From Variovorax sp. J22G73 (GTDB lineage Bacteria > Pseudomonadota > Gammaproteobacteria > Burkholderiales > Burkholderiaceae_C), in contig NZ_JASZYK010000008.1 of the NCBI RefSeq assembly GCF_030317035.1, positions 124,001 to 188,000 on the forward strand: a stretch of 64,000 bases of DNA. The letters run 5' to 3'. Below the pieces are notes generated by a model that saw nothing but the letters and a program-made list of their open reading frames with translations, ran no database searches and was not told the DNA's origin. The position numbers and the translations under genes were made by a program. Shown in pieces: positions 33,466-42,160 of the stretch. The stretch's first letter is position 1. Each line of letters starts with the position of its first letter.

Positions 33466-34242
33466 ATGCTCCAAGAAGAACGATTCCTGCGCATCCGCAG
33501 CCTGCTCGCCACCTTCTCGCGCCTGAGCGTCGAGCGCATCGTGCAAGACCTCGAGGTGTCGCGCGAGACCGTGCGGCGCGACCTGCTCGAGCTCGAGGGC
33601 CTGGGCGAGCTGCGCCGCGTGCACGGCGGCGCCATTGCCACCAGCGCCGAGCCCGAGCCGCCGCTGGCCGTGCGGCTGGTGGCCCGCCAGCGCGAGAAGC
33701 GCGCCATCGCCAAGGCCGCCGTCGCGCTGCTGCGCCCGGGGCAGACCGTGTTCATGGACGCGGGCAGCACCATGTCGATCTGCGCGGAAGAGCTGGCCAC
33801 GCTCAGCGGCATGACCGTCATCACCAATTCACTGAACATCGCGCTCAAGCTCGCGGGCGCGGGTGAAGGCCGGCTCACCGGCAACAAGACCATCCTGCTG
33901 GGCGGCGAGATCGATGTGCAGGGCCAGGCCACCTGCGGCGACACCACCGTGGAGGCCATTCGCCGCTACCGCGCCGACGTGGCGCTGCTGTCGCCCGTGG
34001 GGCTGCACGCCAAGCACGGCGCCATGAGCTTCGAGCACCACGAGGCCACCATTGCGCGCGCCATGGCCGAGCAGGCGCAGCAACTCATCCTGCTGGCCGA
34101 CCACGCCAAGATCGGCCAGGCCAGCCGCGTGACCTATGCGCGCGCAGCGGACATCGGCGTGGTGGTCACCGATGCGAAGGCCCGCGACCTGCCGGGCATG
34201 GCGGCGCTGCGCAGGGCGTGCGAGCAGGTGGTGCTGGCCTGA
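33466..34242 (+). CDS. DeoR/GlpR-family transcriptional regulator
   Basis: The product (258 aa) has a DeoR winged helix (FSRLSVERIVQDLEVSRETV then RRDLLELEGLGELRRVHGGA) and a sensor domain with GQTVFMDAGSTMSICAEEL, ILLGGEIDVQGQ and LADHAKIGQASR. The GlpR subgroup senses glycerol-3-phosphate-like ligands, which would fit a neighbouring phospholipase, but no glp genes are in reach and this link is speculative. It lies 152 bases after the phospholipase gene on the same strand, and has no clear ribosome-binding site at the ATG of 33466. It converges with the GGDEF/EAL gene. Confidence 0.85.
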   Translation: MLQEERFLRIRSLLATFSRLSVERIVQDLEVSRETVRRDLLELEGLGELRRVHGGAIATSAEPEPPLAVRLVARQREKRAIAKAAVALLRPGQTVFMDAGSTMSICAEELATLSGMTVITNSLNIALKLAGAGEGRLTGNKTILLGGEIDVQGQATCGDTTVEAIRRYRADVALLSPVGLHAKHGAMSFEHHEATIARAMAEQAQQLILLADHAKIGQASRVTYARAADIGVVVTDAKARDLPGMAALRRACEQVVLA

Positions 34243-34273
34243 CGTTGCCAGCAAGCAGGCCGAGGTCTCCCCC

Positions 34274-36328
34274 TCAGGCCTGCGCCGCGGAAGCGTCCTC
34301 GCGCTGCGCGGCCCACGCCATCACCTTGTCCAGCGGCGCCGGCCGCATGAAGTAGTAGCCCTGCAGCAGCGGCGAGCCCAGCGCGTTCAGCGCCTCCAGC
34401 TCCTCGCGGTTTTCCACGCCCTCGGCCACCACCTCGATGAACAGCGACTGGCCCAGCCGTATCACCGCCTCCACCATCAGCCGGCTGCCGGGCGACGACG
34501 CCAGGTTGAGCACGAAGCTGCGATCGATCTTCACCTGCCGCACATGCTCGCCGCGCAGCGACGCGAGCGACGAATAGCCCACGCCGAAGTCGTCGATGAC
34601 GATGGCGATGCCCGCCTCGGCCAGCGCGCGCAGCCGCGTCTTCGCGGCCGACGTGTCCAGCGCCACCTCTTCGGTGATCTCGATCTGCAGCCGGTGCGGC
34701 GGCAGGCCATGCCTGGCGAGCGCCTCGAGCACGATGGCGTCCACCGGCAGTTGCGACATCTCGCGCGGCGACACGTTCATGGCCACCGGCACGTCGGCGA
34801 AGCGCACGCCGGCCGAAGTCAGCTGGCGCAGGCCCAGGCAGATTTCATCGAGGATGTGCCGCAGCAGCCGCTCGGCCAGCCCCGTGTTCGCGGCCGCGTA
34901 GATGACGTCGGCCGGCGCCACCCAGCCATGCCGGGGGTGCTGCCATCGCAGCAGCGCCTCCAGGCTGTGCAGCCGCCGCCCGCCCTCGGCCAGGATGGGC
35001 TGGTACCACACGCAGATGGCGCGCGAGGCGATGGCCTCGGCCAGGTCGCGCTCGATGTCTCGCCGGCTCAGCAGGCGGCTGTGCAGCGCCTCGTCGAAGC
35101 GGTGGCAGCGGTTGCGGCCGCGGCGCTTGGCCTCGTACAGTGCCTCGTCGGAAAAGCTCAGCATCTCGGCCACCGAGCAGTCGTGCTCCGTGCAGATGCC
35201 CACGCTCACGCCCAGCTGGCCGCCGTAGTGCGAGGTCGCTTGCCCGATGGAAGCGATGAGCTCGCCCGCCACCCGCTCGGGTGCGTCGTGCGCGCCGTGG
35301 GGCTGGTAGAACACCGCGAACTCGTCCCCGCCCCAGCGGCCCACCACCGCGTCGTGCGGGGCGAGCCGCTGCTGCAGCCACTGGCCCACATCCTGCAGTA
35401 CCTGGTCGCCCGTCTTGTGGCCGAAGGCGTCGTTCACTGCCTTGAAGCCGTCGAGGTCGAGCATCAGCGCGGCGGCGGCCGCTGCAGCGGGCTCGCGCCG
35501 CGCGCCTCTCGCGCGGCAGAATCGCGACGCGGCCTCGAAGAAGCCTTCGCGGTTGAGCAGGCCCGTGAGCGAATCGTGGTTGGCCCGAAAGTCCAGCTCG
35601 CGCGCGGCGCGGGTCGACTGCGCGTGCGTTCGCCGCAGCTCCGAGGCCATGAACAGCGCCTCGTTCTTCAGGCGGCTGCTGGCGCGGAACGCGCGGTCGC
35701 CGCGCACCGATGCGTGAACCAGCGTGGCCAGGTACACCGCCACCATCAACGCCAGCACGCTGTGATGAAAGCCGCCCGCCCACAGCAGCCACCCCGTGAC
35801 CGACGCGAGCGCGGGTGACACGAAGGCCACCGGCACCGGCGCGTACGCCGCGCTGTAGATGACCGATCCGGCGCACACGCCGCACATCACCGTGAGGAAG
35901 AACAGCGTTTCCTCCGGCACCGCCTTGCTGCAGAACACCGGCAGCAGCGCCCACACGCAGCCCGAGAAAAACGACGACAGCGTGACCCGGCGCAGTTGCC
36001 GCGCGATAGCGCTTTCATCAAGCGTGCCGGCGTCGTCGTCTTTGACTGCGGCGTGCACCGGGCGCGAGACGAAGGCACGCAACGCATTGGAAAGCACCAC
36101 GAGCAGCAGCCACGCGAGCGGCAACGCCCACGTGCCCGGTGACCGCGATGCGTGCGACGAATACAGCGCCACCACCGCCGCGGCAGTGCCCACCGCCATG
36201 CCCGAGGGCACCACCGCGCGAACGCTGCGCCGCACCGAAAGCAGTTGGTCGGCCCGCACCATCCTGTCGAGCGCGGCGTGGGCGGTCGGGTGAGGTGGAG
36301 CGTGGCTGGTTGCGTCGAAATCGACCAT
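34274..36328 (-). CDS. Membrane-bound GGDEF/EAL cyclic-di-GMP protein
   Basis: The product (684 aa) begins with a membrane region of about six helices (residues 40-210), then a GGDEF domain with intact GGDEF at 333-337 and an EAL domain with EAL at 457-459, followed by EITEE, DDFGVGYSSLASLR, KIDRSFV and AEGVE. Both catalytic signatures look complete, so the protein could make or degrade cyclic di-GMP, or use one domain as a sensor. I see no clear RxxD inhibition site before GGDEF. The ATG at 36328 is the first before the membrane region; a TTG further upstream would add 16 residues. It is a single gene, convergent with the DeoR gene. Confidence 0.92.
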   Translation of the reverse strand: MVDFDATSHAPPHPTAHAALDRMVRADQLLSVRRSVRAVVPSGMAVGTAAAVVALYSSHASRSPGTWALPLAWLLLVVLSNALRAFVSRPVHAAVKDDDAGTLDESAIARQLRRVTLSSFFSGCVWALLPVFCSKAVPEETLFFLTVMCGVCAGSVIYSAAYAPVPVAFVSPALASVTGWLLWAGGFHHSVLALMVAVYLATLVHASVRGDRAFRASSRLKNEALFMASELRRTHAQSTRAARELDFRANHDSLTGLLNREGFFEAASRFCRARGARREPAAAAAAALMLDLDGFKAVNDAFGHKTGDQVLQDVGQWLQQRLAPHDAVVGRWGGDEFAVFYQPHGAHDAPERVAGELIASIGQATSHYGGQLGVSVGICTEHDCSVAEMLSFSDEALYEAKRRGRNRCHRFDEALHSRLLSRRDIERDLAEAIASRAICVWYQPILAEGGRRLHSLEALLRWQHPRHGWVAPADVIYAAANTGLAERLLRHILDEICLGLRQLTSAGVRFADVPVAMNVSPREMSQLPVDAIVLEALARHGLPPHRLQIEITEEVALDTSAAKTRLRALAEAGIAIVIDDFGVGYSSLASLRGEHVRQVKIDRSFVLNLASSPGSRLMVEAVIRLGQSLFIEVVAEGVENREELEALNALGSPLLQGYYFMRPAPLDKVMAWAAQREDASAAQA

Positions 36329-36819
36329 GTGTTGACTGAAGGCGCCGCGCCGTAGCCCCAAGGATGGGGCCGACAACTGACAACGCCTCGCCTCCCGTTG
36401 TCATTCGGTGGCAAAAGTTACGCGCTGAGACTCGGCGATTGCCACCGTGTCGCGTGGTCGTTGTCCGACATGAGGAGTGCCAACGGCTAACAAAGGCCTC
36501 TGCCTTCGGCGCGCACGCGGTGCGGCCAAAGCTGCATTTGTTGGCGCGAATGGAAGTTGCGTGGTGTGCAAGGTGCGGCGCCGATGGCCGCTCTTGCCTA
36601 AAGTGGACGCCCTTGTCACTCAATTTCCCGCCGAGGAAACCCGGAAAGGCGCCACACACAACCACATCGATTCTTGAAGGGCTGCTTGCCTCGCGGCAGG
36701 TTGTCGATGCGAAAGCACCGATGCAGAAAGCGAGGTATCAAAGGCGACGGCCAAGGTGCTAGGAACACCCCAGCCGTCTAACCAAAAACGTGCAACCAAC
36801 TCTAAGGAAGCGCACATCA
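36329..36819. other. Long A/T-richer non-coding stretch
   Basis: This 490-base stretch lies between the divergent GGDEF/EAL and small orphan genes. Reading frames in it (for example one from 36364 to 36762) have arginine-rich, low-complexity translations unlike real proteins of this genome. Base use is visibly less GC-rich than in the flanking genes. I see an AAGGAAG ribosome-binding site at 36804-36810 for the next gene and no tRNA, insertion sequence or attachment-like repeat. Confidence 0.45.
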
Positions 36820-37089
36820 ATGGCTACGAAGACTATAGCCCGGCCTCGCACGCCGGTATCCCCCGAAGAGAACGCCCAGGAACCGGCGGATCTCCTCGAA
36901 AACATCCTCTCGCAACTCGAAGCACTCCTGTGGGTGTGCCACGGAGAAGGCATCGACTGGTCCACTGGGGAAGGGCCACGCCAACTGGACAACCTGCTCT
37001 GGCTTGCAGCCGACATGGCGCGCAAAGCCGGGGAGCTGTTTCAGTTGAGCGAGAAGGCGCGCATGGCGGCGCCTGAGACTGGCGGTTAA
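36820..37089 (+). CDS. Small conserved-looking hypothetical protein (89 aa)
   Basis: The ATG at 36820 has AAGGAAG nine bases upstream. The product has a basic N terminus (MATKTIARPRTPVSPEENAQ) followed by two probable helices (DLLENILSQLEALLWVCHGE and PRQLDNLLWLAADMARKAGE). No family is recognised. A good intrinsic terminator starts 11 bases after the stop, so this is likely a real single-gene unit. The length and amphipathic helices would suit a small regulator or a phage-derived protein, but nothing more can be said. It is flanked by non-coding sequence on both sides. Confidence 0.55.
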   Translation: MATKTIARPRTPVSPEENAQEPADLLENILSQLEALLWVCHGEGIDWSTGEGPRQLDNLLWLAADMARKAGELFQLSEKARMAAPETGG

Positions 37090-37099
37090 CGGCTGGTCT

Positions 37100-37130
37100 G
37101 GCGGGCTGTGAGGTTCATGGCCCGCCTTTT
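37100..37130 (+). terminator. Rho-independent terminator after the small orphan gene
   Basis: GGCGGGC (37100-37106) pairs with GCCCGCC (37120-37126), followed by TTTT. The stem starts 11 bases after the stop codon at 37089. It supports transcription of the 89-residue gene as a separate unit. Confidence 0.75.
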
Positions 37131-37310
37131 GGGATTGGATTGCTTGGGTTCGGGACGCGTGAACAGGCCGACGGGTACTTCCCTCCGCGAATGTCCCCCG
37201 CCTTCGGCTCCTCCTTTATTTCGCTGCGGGAAGCACCCGACGCCCTGTTCACCTGGGCACGCTGCTGGTGAACCTGCCGCGACGACTGCACTGCATCACT
37301 TGAGCTCGTC

Positions 37311-38216
37311 TCAATAGTCGGACGAGTTTGGGGAATCGGTCGGCTTGGCTATCACCTTTGCCAGCGCTTCGCTCATCGGGAAGTGCAGGTTCACGCCACG
37401 CGGCGGGATGGGCGACTGGAACCACTTGTCGTACAGCGCTTTTATTTCTCCGCTGACAGACAATTTGGCAATGGCTTTGTCGGCGATGGCTTTGAATTCA
37501 GGCTCGCCACGGGGCAACAACACTGCATAAGGGTCTCGGCTCAATGCGTCGGAACTCAGAGAAAAATCGGCAGGGTTTTGCGAGAAAGAAATTTGCCCGA
37601 CGAGATTGATGTCGTCTTCGAAAAACACATCGGCTCGACCTGACGTGAAAGTCAACATGCTGTCTGAAAAATCTTTGGCCTGAATGAGGTTGAGGCCGAG
37701 GCCATCTTTTTTGTCTAGCGCTCGGAGTTTCAGAACCGTGTTCGAGCCGGTGGTCGCGACGACCGTTTTTCCTTTCAGGTCCTTGATTGCGTTGAGCTTG
37801 TCTGACTTGCGCGATACGAATTTGGTGCCGACCACAAAATACGTATTGCTGAAACTCACCAGCGCTTGGCGTTCCGGGTTATTTACCGTCGTGCCGCATT
37901 CGAGGTCGATGGTTCCATTCTGAATCAGCGGAATTCTGTTCTGCGATGTGACTGCCTGCCTTTTGACTGGCAGATTGGGGCTGCCGATGGCGGTCTTGAC
38001 GTCTTCTACAATTTTCTGGCAAATATCTTGCGCATAGCCGATGGGCTGGCCGTTTCCGCCGAGGTAAGAAAACGGAATCGAAGATTCGCGGTACGCGACC
38101 GTGATGAAGTTTCTTTCCTTGATCTCTTTCAATCGTCCGGTCAATTCGGCTGCGTTCGATTGAATAAAGGCGAGCGAGCAGGCGGCTGCGGCAATGCAAA
38201 CAATGAGGGGCTTCAT
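37311..38216 (-). CDS. Amino-acid-type ABC transporter periplasmic binding protein (SBP_bac_3)
   Basis: The product (301 aa) has a Sec signal (MKPLIVCIAAAACSLAFI, cut after SNAA) and the family-3 binding fold: FITVAYRESSIPFSYLGGNG, PIGYAQDICQKIVEDV, GTIDLECGTTVNNPER and SGRADVFFEDD. It resembles glutamate/aspartate (GltI-like) receptors. No permease or ATPase gene accompanies it. It follows the class II aldolase gene by 20 bases on the same strand, so the bound ligand may be a carboxylate related to that enzyme's substrate (inference). Base use is more A/T-rich than in neighbouring genes. Confidence 0.87.
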   Translation of the reverse strand: MKPLIVCIAAAACSLAFIQSNAAELTGRLKEIKERNFITVAYRESSIPFSYLGGNGQPIGYAQDICQKIVEDVKTAIGSPNLPVKRQAVTSQNRIPLIQNGTIDLECGTTVNNPERQALVSFSNTYFVVGTKFVSRKSDKLNAIKDLKGKTVVATTGSNTVLKLRALDKKDGLGLNLIQAKDFSDSMLTFTSGRADVFFEDDINLVGQISFSQNPADFSLSSDALSRDPYAVLLPRGEPEFKAIADKAIAKLSVSGEIKALYDKWFQSPIPPRGVNLHFPMSEALAKVIAKPTDSPNSSDY

Positions 38217-38236
38217 TTTTTACTGGGGTATGGAGT

Positions 38237-39025
38237 TCAAGAAGAAAAATCGGGGTCGGTTTTCTGGAGCCTTCGCTTCACGCTCTCCAGATGCTGTACG
38301 GCGCTCTCGTCTCCCCCGGCACGCATCTGGGCGTAGGTGGCCGCGGCCACCTTCGGGTGAACGGGAACGAGTTTTCTGCCCGTCGATTCGGCCAGCACCT
38401 GCACTTCGCATGCCCGTTCGAGGTAGTACAGGTCGTTCCAGGCCTGCGCAATGGTTTTGCCGACCACCATCACACCGTGATTTCGCATGAACACGACATC
38501 GGCATCGCCAATTGCAGCCGCAATTCGGTCGCCCTCCTGCGCATCGAGCGCCAGGCCGTTGAATTCATCGACGGCGGTGCGTCCGTAGAATTTCAGCGAG
38601 GTCTGGCCGGCCCATTGAAGCGGCTGGCCCTCGACCATTGCAAGGCTTGTGGCATACGGCATGTGGGTGTGAAATGCCACCCGGGCACGCGGCAGGTTCT
38701 TGTGCACCCTGGCATGAATGTAGTAGGCGGTAATTTCAGGTGCCCTGTCGCCTTGAACGACATTGCCCTCGAAATCGCAAATGATCAGGTCGGACGCGCG
38801 AACTTCTTCGAATGCCAGGCCGAACGGGTTGACCAGAAAATAATCGTCTGTGCCGGGCACCACGGCTGAAAAATGGTTGCAAATTCCCTCTTCCATGCCA
38901 AGATTCGATGCCATGCGAAAACAGGCCGCCAAATCGATACGGGCTTGCTGCACCTCGAAATTCTCGAACATGCGGGGGTCAACTTTTTTCGGTGCGGTGT
39001 CGCCTGCCGCCAAGGAGTGGGCCAT
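38237..39025 (-). CDS. Class II aldolase/adducin-family protein
   Basis: The product (262 aa) is a metal-dependent class II aldolase or decarboxylase. The metal-binding histidines are H119 and H121 in VAFHTHMPYAT and H183 in MRNHGVMVVGK; NHFSAVVPG and YFLVNPFGLAFEEV match the family's N-terminal part. Members include fuculose-phosphate aldolase and related lyases, but many are of unknown specificity. The ATG at 39025 is the first in frame. It is the first gene of a two-gene unit with the binding protein, divergent from a LysR regulator. Codon use is less GC-biased than in most of the window. Confidence 0.87.
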   Translation of the reverse strand: MAHSLAAGDTAPKKVDPRMFENFEVQQARIDLAACFRMASNLGMEEGICNHFSAVVPGTDDYFLVNPFGLAFEEVRASDLIICDFEGNVVQGDRAPEITAYYIHARVHKNLPRARVAFHTHMPYATSLAMVEGQPLQWAGQTSLKFYGRTAVDEFNGLALDAQEGDRIAAAIGDADVVFMRNHGVMVVGKTIAQAWNDLYYLERACEVQVLAESTGRKLVPVHPKVAAATYAQMRAGGDESAVQHLESVKRRLQKTDPDFSS

Positions 39026-39170
39026 TTTTTAATTCAGGATTTAATTCGAGAGTCCGGCTGAAATTTCATTCTTTGCGTCGTGGATCGCTCAAGAAAAATG
39101 AAAGTTTCTTGACGCAATGAAGTCTGCAGCCGCGCCGTTTGACCGTCAAATTAGAAGATGACGGAGCGCG

Positions 39171-39185
39171 ATAAGCTTTTCTTAT
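39171..39185. promoter_or_regulatory. LysR-type T-N11-A motif
   Basis: ATAAG, CTTTT, CTTAT form a perfect 5-bp inverted repeat with a T-N11-A core (T39172 to A39184), the usual LysR recognition pattern. It lies 9 bases before the LysR start and 146 bases from the divergent aldolase start, so it could serve self-repression and activation of the divergent unit. Confidence 0.5.
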
Positions 39186-39194
39186 GGGTTCGCT

Positions 39195-40112
39195 ATGAGG
39201 CTCAAACACATCGAAGTTTTCAACGCCATCATGCTGTCGGGCAGTGTGAGCGCCGCGGCGCGCATCCTCAACGTCACGCAACCTGCGGTCACGCAAACGC
39301 TCAAGCACGCGGAGCAGCAACTCGGCTACGCGCTTTTCCTGCGAGAAAAAGGAGGGCTGAAGCCGACGCCGGAAGCGCGGCATCTGTATCTCCGCTCGAA
39401 GGAAATATTCGAGCAGGTGGACGAACTGAGGCGTTTGGCGCAGTCTTTGAAGACAAGCAACCTGTCGCAATTTCGGATCGCCATCGTGCCGTCGCTGTCC
39501 ACCAAATGCCTGTCCACCGCCTTGAGCCTTTTCAAGACCCGGCATCCGCACAGCGCGGTGTCCATCAAGATTCTTCATTCCGACGAAATTGCCAGGGCGG
39601 TGGCGTTGCAGGAATTCGACCTGGGCATTGCCTACGGCGAAATTGATTTGCCTTCGGTCGATTCCGAAGTGCTGGGGGTCGGCCATCTGGTCTGGGTTGA
39701 GGCCACGCCTGCCGCGCCTGCGGGGCCGGCCGGACACGTCGAGACCACCGACATATCGATTGCCGAGATGGCCAGCCGCGAGTTCATCGGCATCGACAAG
39801 GACGACCCGGTCGGCAAGGTGCTGCTCGGGCACCTGTCCGAGAGCGCGGTGTTCTCGCAGATTCGCCTTTCGGCGCAGACCTACCAGTCGGCCTTGCTGC
39901 TGACGCTCGACGGCTTCGGCCCGTGTGTGATCGACTCTTTCACCGCCGGCTTTTCGCGCGACCCGACGCTGTCATGCCGAAGCATCTCGCCGCGCATTCC
40001 GGTGGCGGTGTCGGCGGTGTCCGTTGCCCAAGGGCGGCAACGCGGAGATTTCGTCGACTTCTTGCAGGCCTTCAAGACGGCGTTGAGTCAGGGTGGGCAC
40101 AACGCGCCCTAG
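39195..40112 (+). CDS. LysR-family regulator of the divergent aldolase/binding-protein unit
   Basis: The product (305 aa) has the LysR N-terminal helix-turn-helix (FNAIMLSGSVSAAARILNVT then QPAVTQTLKHAEQQLGYALF) and a LysR substrate-binding domain (about residues 92-295, FRIAIVPSLSTKCLSTALSL, EFDLGIAYGE). It is divergent from the class II aldolase and probably controls it, with the co-inducer bound by its C-terminal domain unknown. A T-N11-A motif lies just before its start. No strong ribosome-binding site is seen. The gene lies at the right end of an A/T-richer stretch that begins near 36.3 kb. Confidence 0.9.
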   Translation: MRLKHIEVFNAIMLSGSVSAAARILNVTQPAVTQTLKHAEQQLGYALFLREKGGLKPTPEARHLYLRSKEIFEQVDELRRLAQSLKTSNLSQFRIAIVPSLSTKCLSTALSLFKTRHPHSAVSIKILHSDEIARAVALQEFDLGIAYGEIDLPSVDSEVLGVGHLVWVEATPAAPAGPAGHVETTDISIAEMASREFIGIDKDDPVGKVLLGHLSESAVFSQIRLSAQTYQSALLLTLDGFGPCVIDSFTAGFSRDPTLSCRSISPRIPVAVSAVSVAQGRQRGDFVDFLQAFKTALSQGGHNAP

Positions 40113-40187
40113 CGGCGGCAACCGCACGCTACAACGCGCACGGGTCGACCGATCGCGGTGCGGCGTGGGCGCGGTAAGCCCACGGCT

Positions 40188-41285
40188 ATGCTCGCGCCCA
40201 TGCCGCCCTACGACACGACTTTCAGCGCGCGACGCTGTTTCGCCGCTCTCGCCTGCACACTCGTTCTCGCCGCTGCTTTTCCCGTCCTCGCGTCACCCTC
40301 CTCGTCTTCCTGCATCGACACCGCCACCCAGCTCCCCTCCCCCGCCCGCGCCCTCGCGATGGCCACGTACGCCACGCAAGAGCACCAGGCCTTCGGCGGC
40401 CAGACCATGGACGCCGAGGGCCGCGTGACCGAGGCGGGCGACTCCGAAGCCGAAGACACGCGCCACACCATTCCCAGCCTCGCCCCCTGGCAGCGCGTGC
40501 TCGCCTACTGGCAGGCGGTCGACCCGCGCCTGCCCACGCAGGTGCGCTACGGCGGCCTGCGCCCGGCCAACCGGCACCTGCTGCTGCAGGCGCTGAACGA
40601 GGCGACGGCCGGGCGGCTGCAAGGCCTGGGCGTGGGGCCCGACGAGGGGCTGGCGTCCGACGAGCTGCGCGCGGTGCAGGTGGCGCTGGCGCGCGTCTCC
40701 ATCGTCGACACGCCGTGGTCGGCCGCCTTCATCAGCTGGCTGGCGCGGCAGGCCGGGCTGGCGGACGACGAGTTCGTGTTCTCCGAGGCGCATGAGGACT
40801 ACGCGGGCGCGGCCTGGCAAGCCGGCACCGACGAGACCGCCGGCAGGCCGACGCGCTACGCGATGCGCGCCTGCGACCTGTTGCGCACGCCACCGCGCGT
40901 GGGTGACCTGGTGTGCCAGGCGCGCGGCGCGGGCGCCGAGCTGAACACCTTCGACAAGATCGGCGAGGTGCTGGCGACGCGCGACACCGGCGGCGACGCG
41001 CTGCCCATGCATTGCGATGTGGTGGTGAGCGTGGAGGCCGCGGGCTTCGACACGGTGGGAGGCAACGTGCTGCAGTCGGTCACGCGGCGCCGGCTCGACT
41101 TCGCGCCGGGCACGCGGCTGCTGGACCCGAGCTACCTGCCGGAGGGGTGCTCGCCGGCGTCTGGTGCACCTGGTGCACCTGGTGCATCCGGTACATCAAG
41201 CGCCTCTGGTGCATCTGGCGCGGCCGGCTGCATCGATCGCCACATGAGCCGGCAGCCCTGGTCGCTGCTGCTGCAGTGGCGCTGA
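40188..41285 (+). CDS. DUF2272 domain-containing exported protein
   Basis: The product (365 aa) has a signal peptide (RRCFAALACTLVLAAAFPVLA) and a DUF2272 domain (about residues 85-330) with the family core DTPWSAAFISWLARQAGL, PPRVGDLVCQARG and MHCDVVVSVEAAGFDTVGGN. The fold resembles NlpC/P60-like cysteine peptidases, but I do not see a certain catalytic Cys-His pair. Near the C terminus a 9-bp repeat encodes a GAPGAPGASG-type collagen-like run. The ATG at 40188 is used; the ATG at 40200 is equally possible. It is a single gene between unrelated neighbours. Confidence 0.75.
   Translation: MLAPMPPYDTTFSARRCFAALACTLVLAAAFPVLASPSSSSCIDTATQLPSPARALAMATYATQEHQAFGGQTMDAEGRVTEAGDSEAEDTRHTIPSLAPWQRVLAYWQAVDPRLPTQVRYGGLRPANRHLLLQALNEATAGRLQGLGVGPDEGLASDELRAVQVALARVSIVDTPWSAAFISWLARQAGLADDEFVFSEAHEDYAGAAWQAGTDETAGRPTRYAMRACDLLRTPPRVGDLVCQARGAGAELNTFDKIGEVLATRDTGGDALPMHCDVVVSVEAAGFDTVGGNVLQSVTRRRLDFAPGTRLLDPSYLPEGCSPASGAPGAPGASGTSSASGASGAAGCIDRHMSRQPWSLLLQWR
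41162..41215 (+). repeat. 9-bp tandem repeat (TGGTGCACC) inside the DUF2272 gene
   Basis: Six 9-mers: two identical TGGTGCACC, then TGGTGCATC, CGGTACATC, a diverged AAGCGCCTC and TGGTGCATC. The period is a multiple of three, so copy-number changes keep the frame. They encode Gly-Ala/Thr-Pro/Ser triplets. Confidence 0.7.
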
Positions 41286-41300
41286 TCTCAAAAAGAAAGA

Positions 41301-41549
41301 TTACTTGTAGAACGCCTCGACGGTGCCCTTGAGCTTGAGCAGCAGGGGCTTGCCCTTGCGGTCGAGGGTCTTGCCGGCGGGCACCTTGATCCAGCCTTCG
41401 CTGATGCAGTATTCCTCGACGTCGAGGCGTTCCTTGCCGTTGAAGCGAATGCCGATGTCGTGCTCGAAGGCGGCAGCCAGGTGATGCGGGCTGCGCGAAT
41501 CGCTGGAGAGGTGGTCGGGGAGTGGGGGGCGGGGAGTGGCTTCTGTCAT
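41301..41549 (-). CDS. DUF3297 family protein
   Basis: The product (82 aa) matches the small DUF3297 family over residues 15-82: SDSRSPHHLAAAFEHDIGIR, FNGKERLDVEEYCISEGWIK, AGKTLDRKGKPLLLKLKGTV. The family is widespread in Proteobacteria and its function is not established; glutathione-related roles have been suggested by name only. It has no signal peptide or membrane segment. It starts at the ATG at 41549, which gives the usual length with a short Pro-rich N terminus. It is convergent with the DUF2272 gene, 15 bases apart. Confidence 0.85.
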   Translation of the reverse strand: MTEATPRPPLPDHLSSDSRSPHHLAAAFEHDIGIRFNGKERLDVEEYCISEGWIKVPAGKTLDRKGKPLLLKLKGTVEAFYK

Positions 41550-41646
41550 GGCGCGTGATGATAGGGGCTCCGCACGGCCCTGGGGCTGACTCCGGGCCTG
41601 GCCCCGGGTTGCGGTGGGCCCGGCGCGGCTTTCTAACGCCGCTGCT

Positions 41647-42153
41647 CTAGCGCCGCTTCTTCTTTGCGGGGCGCGCGGGCGGCTTGGGCGCGAAGCCCAG
41701 GGCGGCGCGCGCGAGCGCGTCGGCCTCGCCGTTGCGGTGCCGCGGAATCCACTGCACGCGTGCGTCGTCGAAGCTGCCGAGCAACGCCCGCGCATCGTCG
41801 AACAGGCCGGCCAGCCGCGCGATGGGCTTGGCCCGCGCGGGGCCCAGCTGCTCGACCAGGATGCTGTTGTCGCTGTACGCCCGCACGGCGCTCACGCCGC
41901 GTTCGCGCAGGTCTTGCAGCGCCAGGGTGAGCGCCAGCAGCTCGGCCTCGTTGTTGCAGCCGGTGGTGTGCGTGGCCTGCGACAGGGTGTGGCGCGTGCC
42001 GTCGGGCGCGGTGATGACGGCGCCGATGCCCATGCGGCCAGGGTTGGGCATGGCGCTGCCGTCGCAGTGCACGGTCCAGGGCGCGGGGCCCGTTGGCAGG
42101 TCGATTGGCAGGCCCACCGGTGCGCCGATGCCCACGCTGTCGTTCAAACTCAT
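41647..42153 (-). CDS. RNase H-like protein (ribonuclease HI family)
   Basis: The product (168 aa) has an RNase H fold with all four acidic residues: HCDGSAMPNPG (Asp), TGCNNEAELLAL (Glu), AYSDNSIL (Asp) and RHRNGEADALARAAL (Asp). It should cleave RNA in RNA-DNA hybrids, as do the RnhA-like proteins often annotated as reverse-transcriptase-like. The C terminus is a basic tail (PKPPARPAKKKRR). It starts 7 bases after the DUF4124 gene on the same strand. The typical rnhA partner dnaQ is absent, so this is probably a second, non-housekeeping RNase H. Confidence 0.85.
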   Translation of the reverse strand: MSLNDSVGIGAPVGLPIDLPTGPAPWTVHCDGSAMPNPGRMGIGAVITAPDGTRHTLSQATHTTGCNNEAELLALTLALQDLRERGVSAVRAYSDNSILVEQLGPARAKPIARLAGLFDDARALLGSFDDARVQWIPRHRNGEADALARAALGFAPKPPARPAKKKRR

Positions 42154-42160
42154 CGCGCGC

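Noticed and set aside
36364..36762. A 132-codon open frame upstream of the orphan gene
   Set aside because: The translation lacks any domain, has no ribosome-binding site and shows no coding-type composition.
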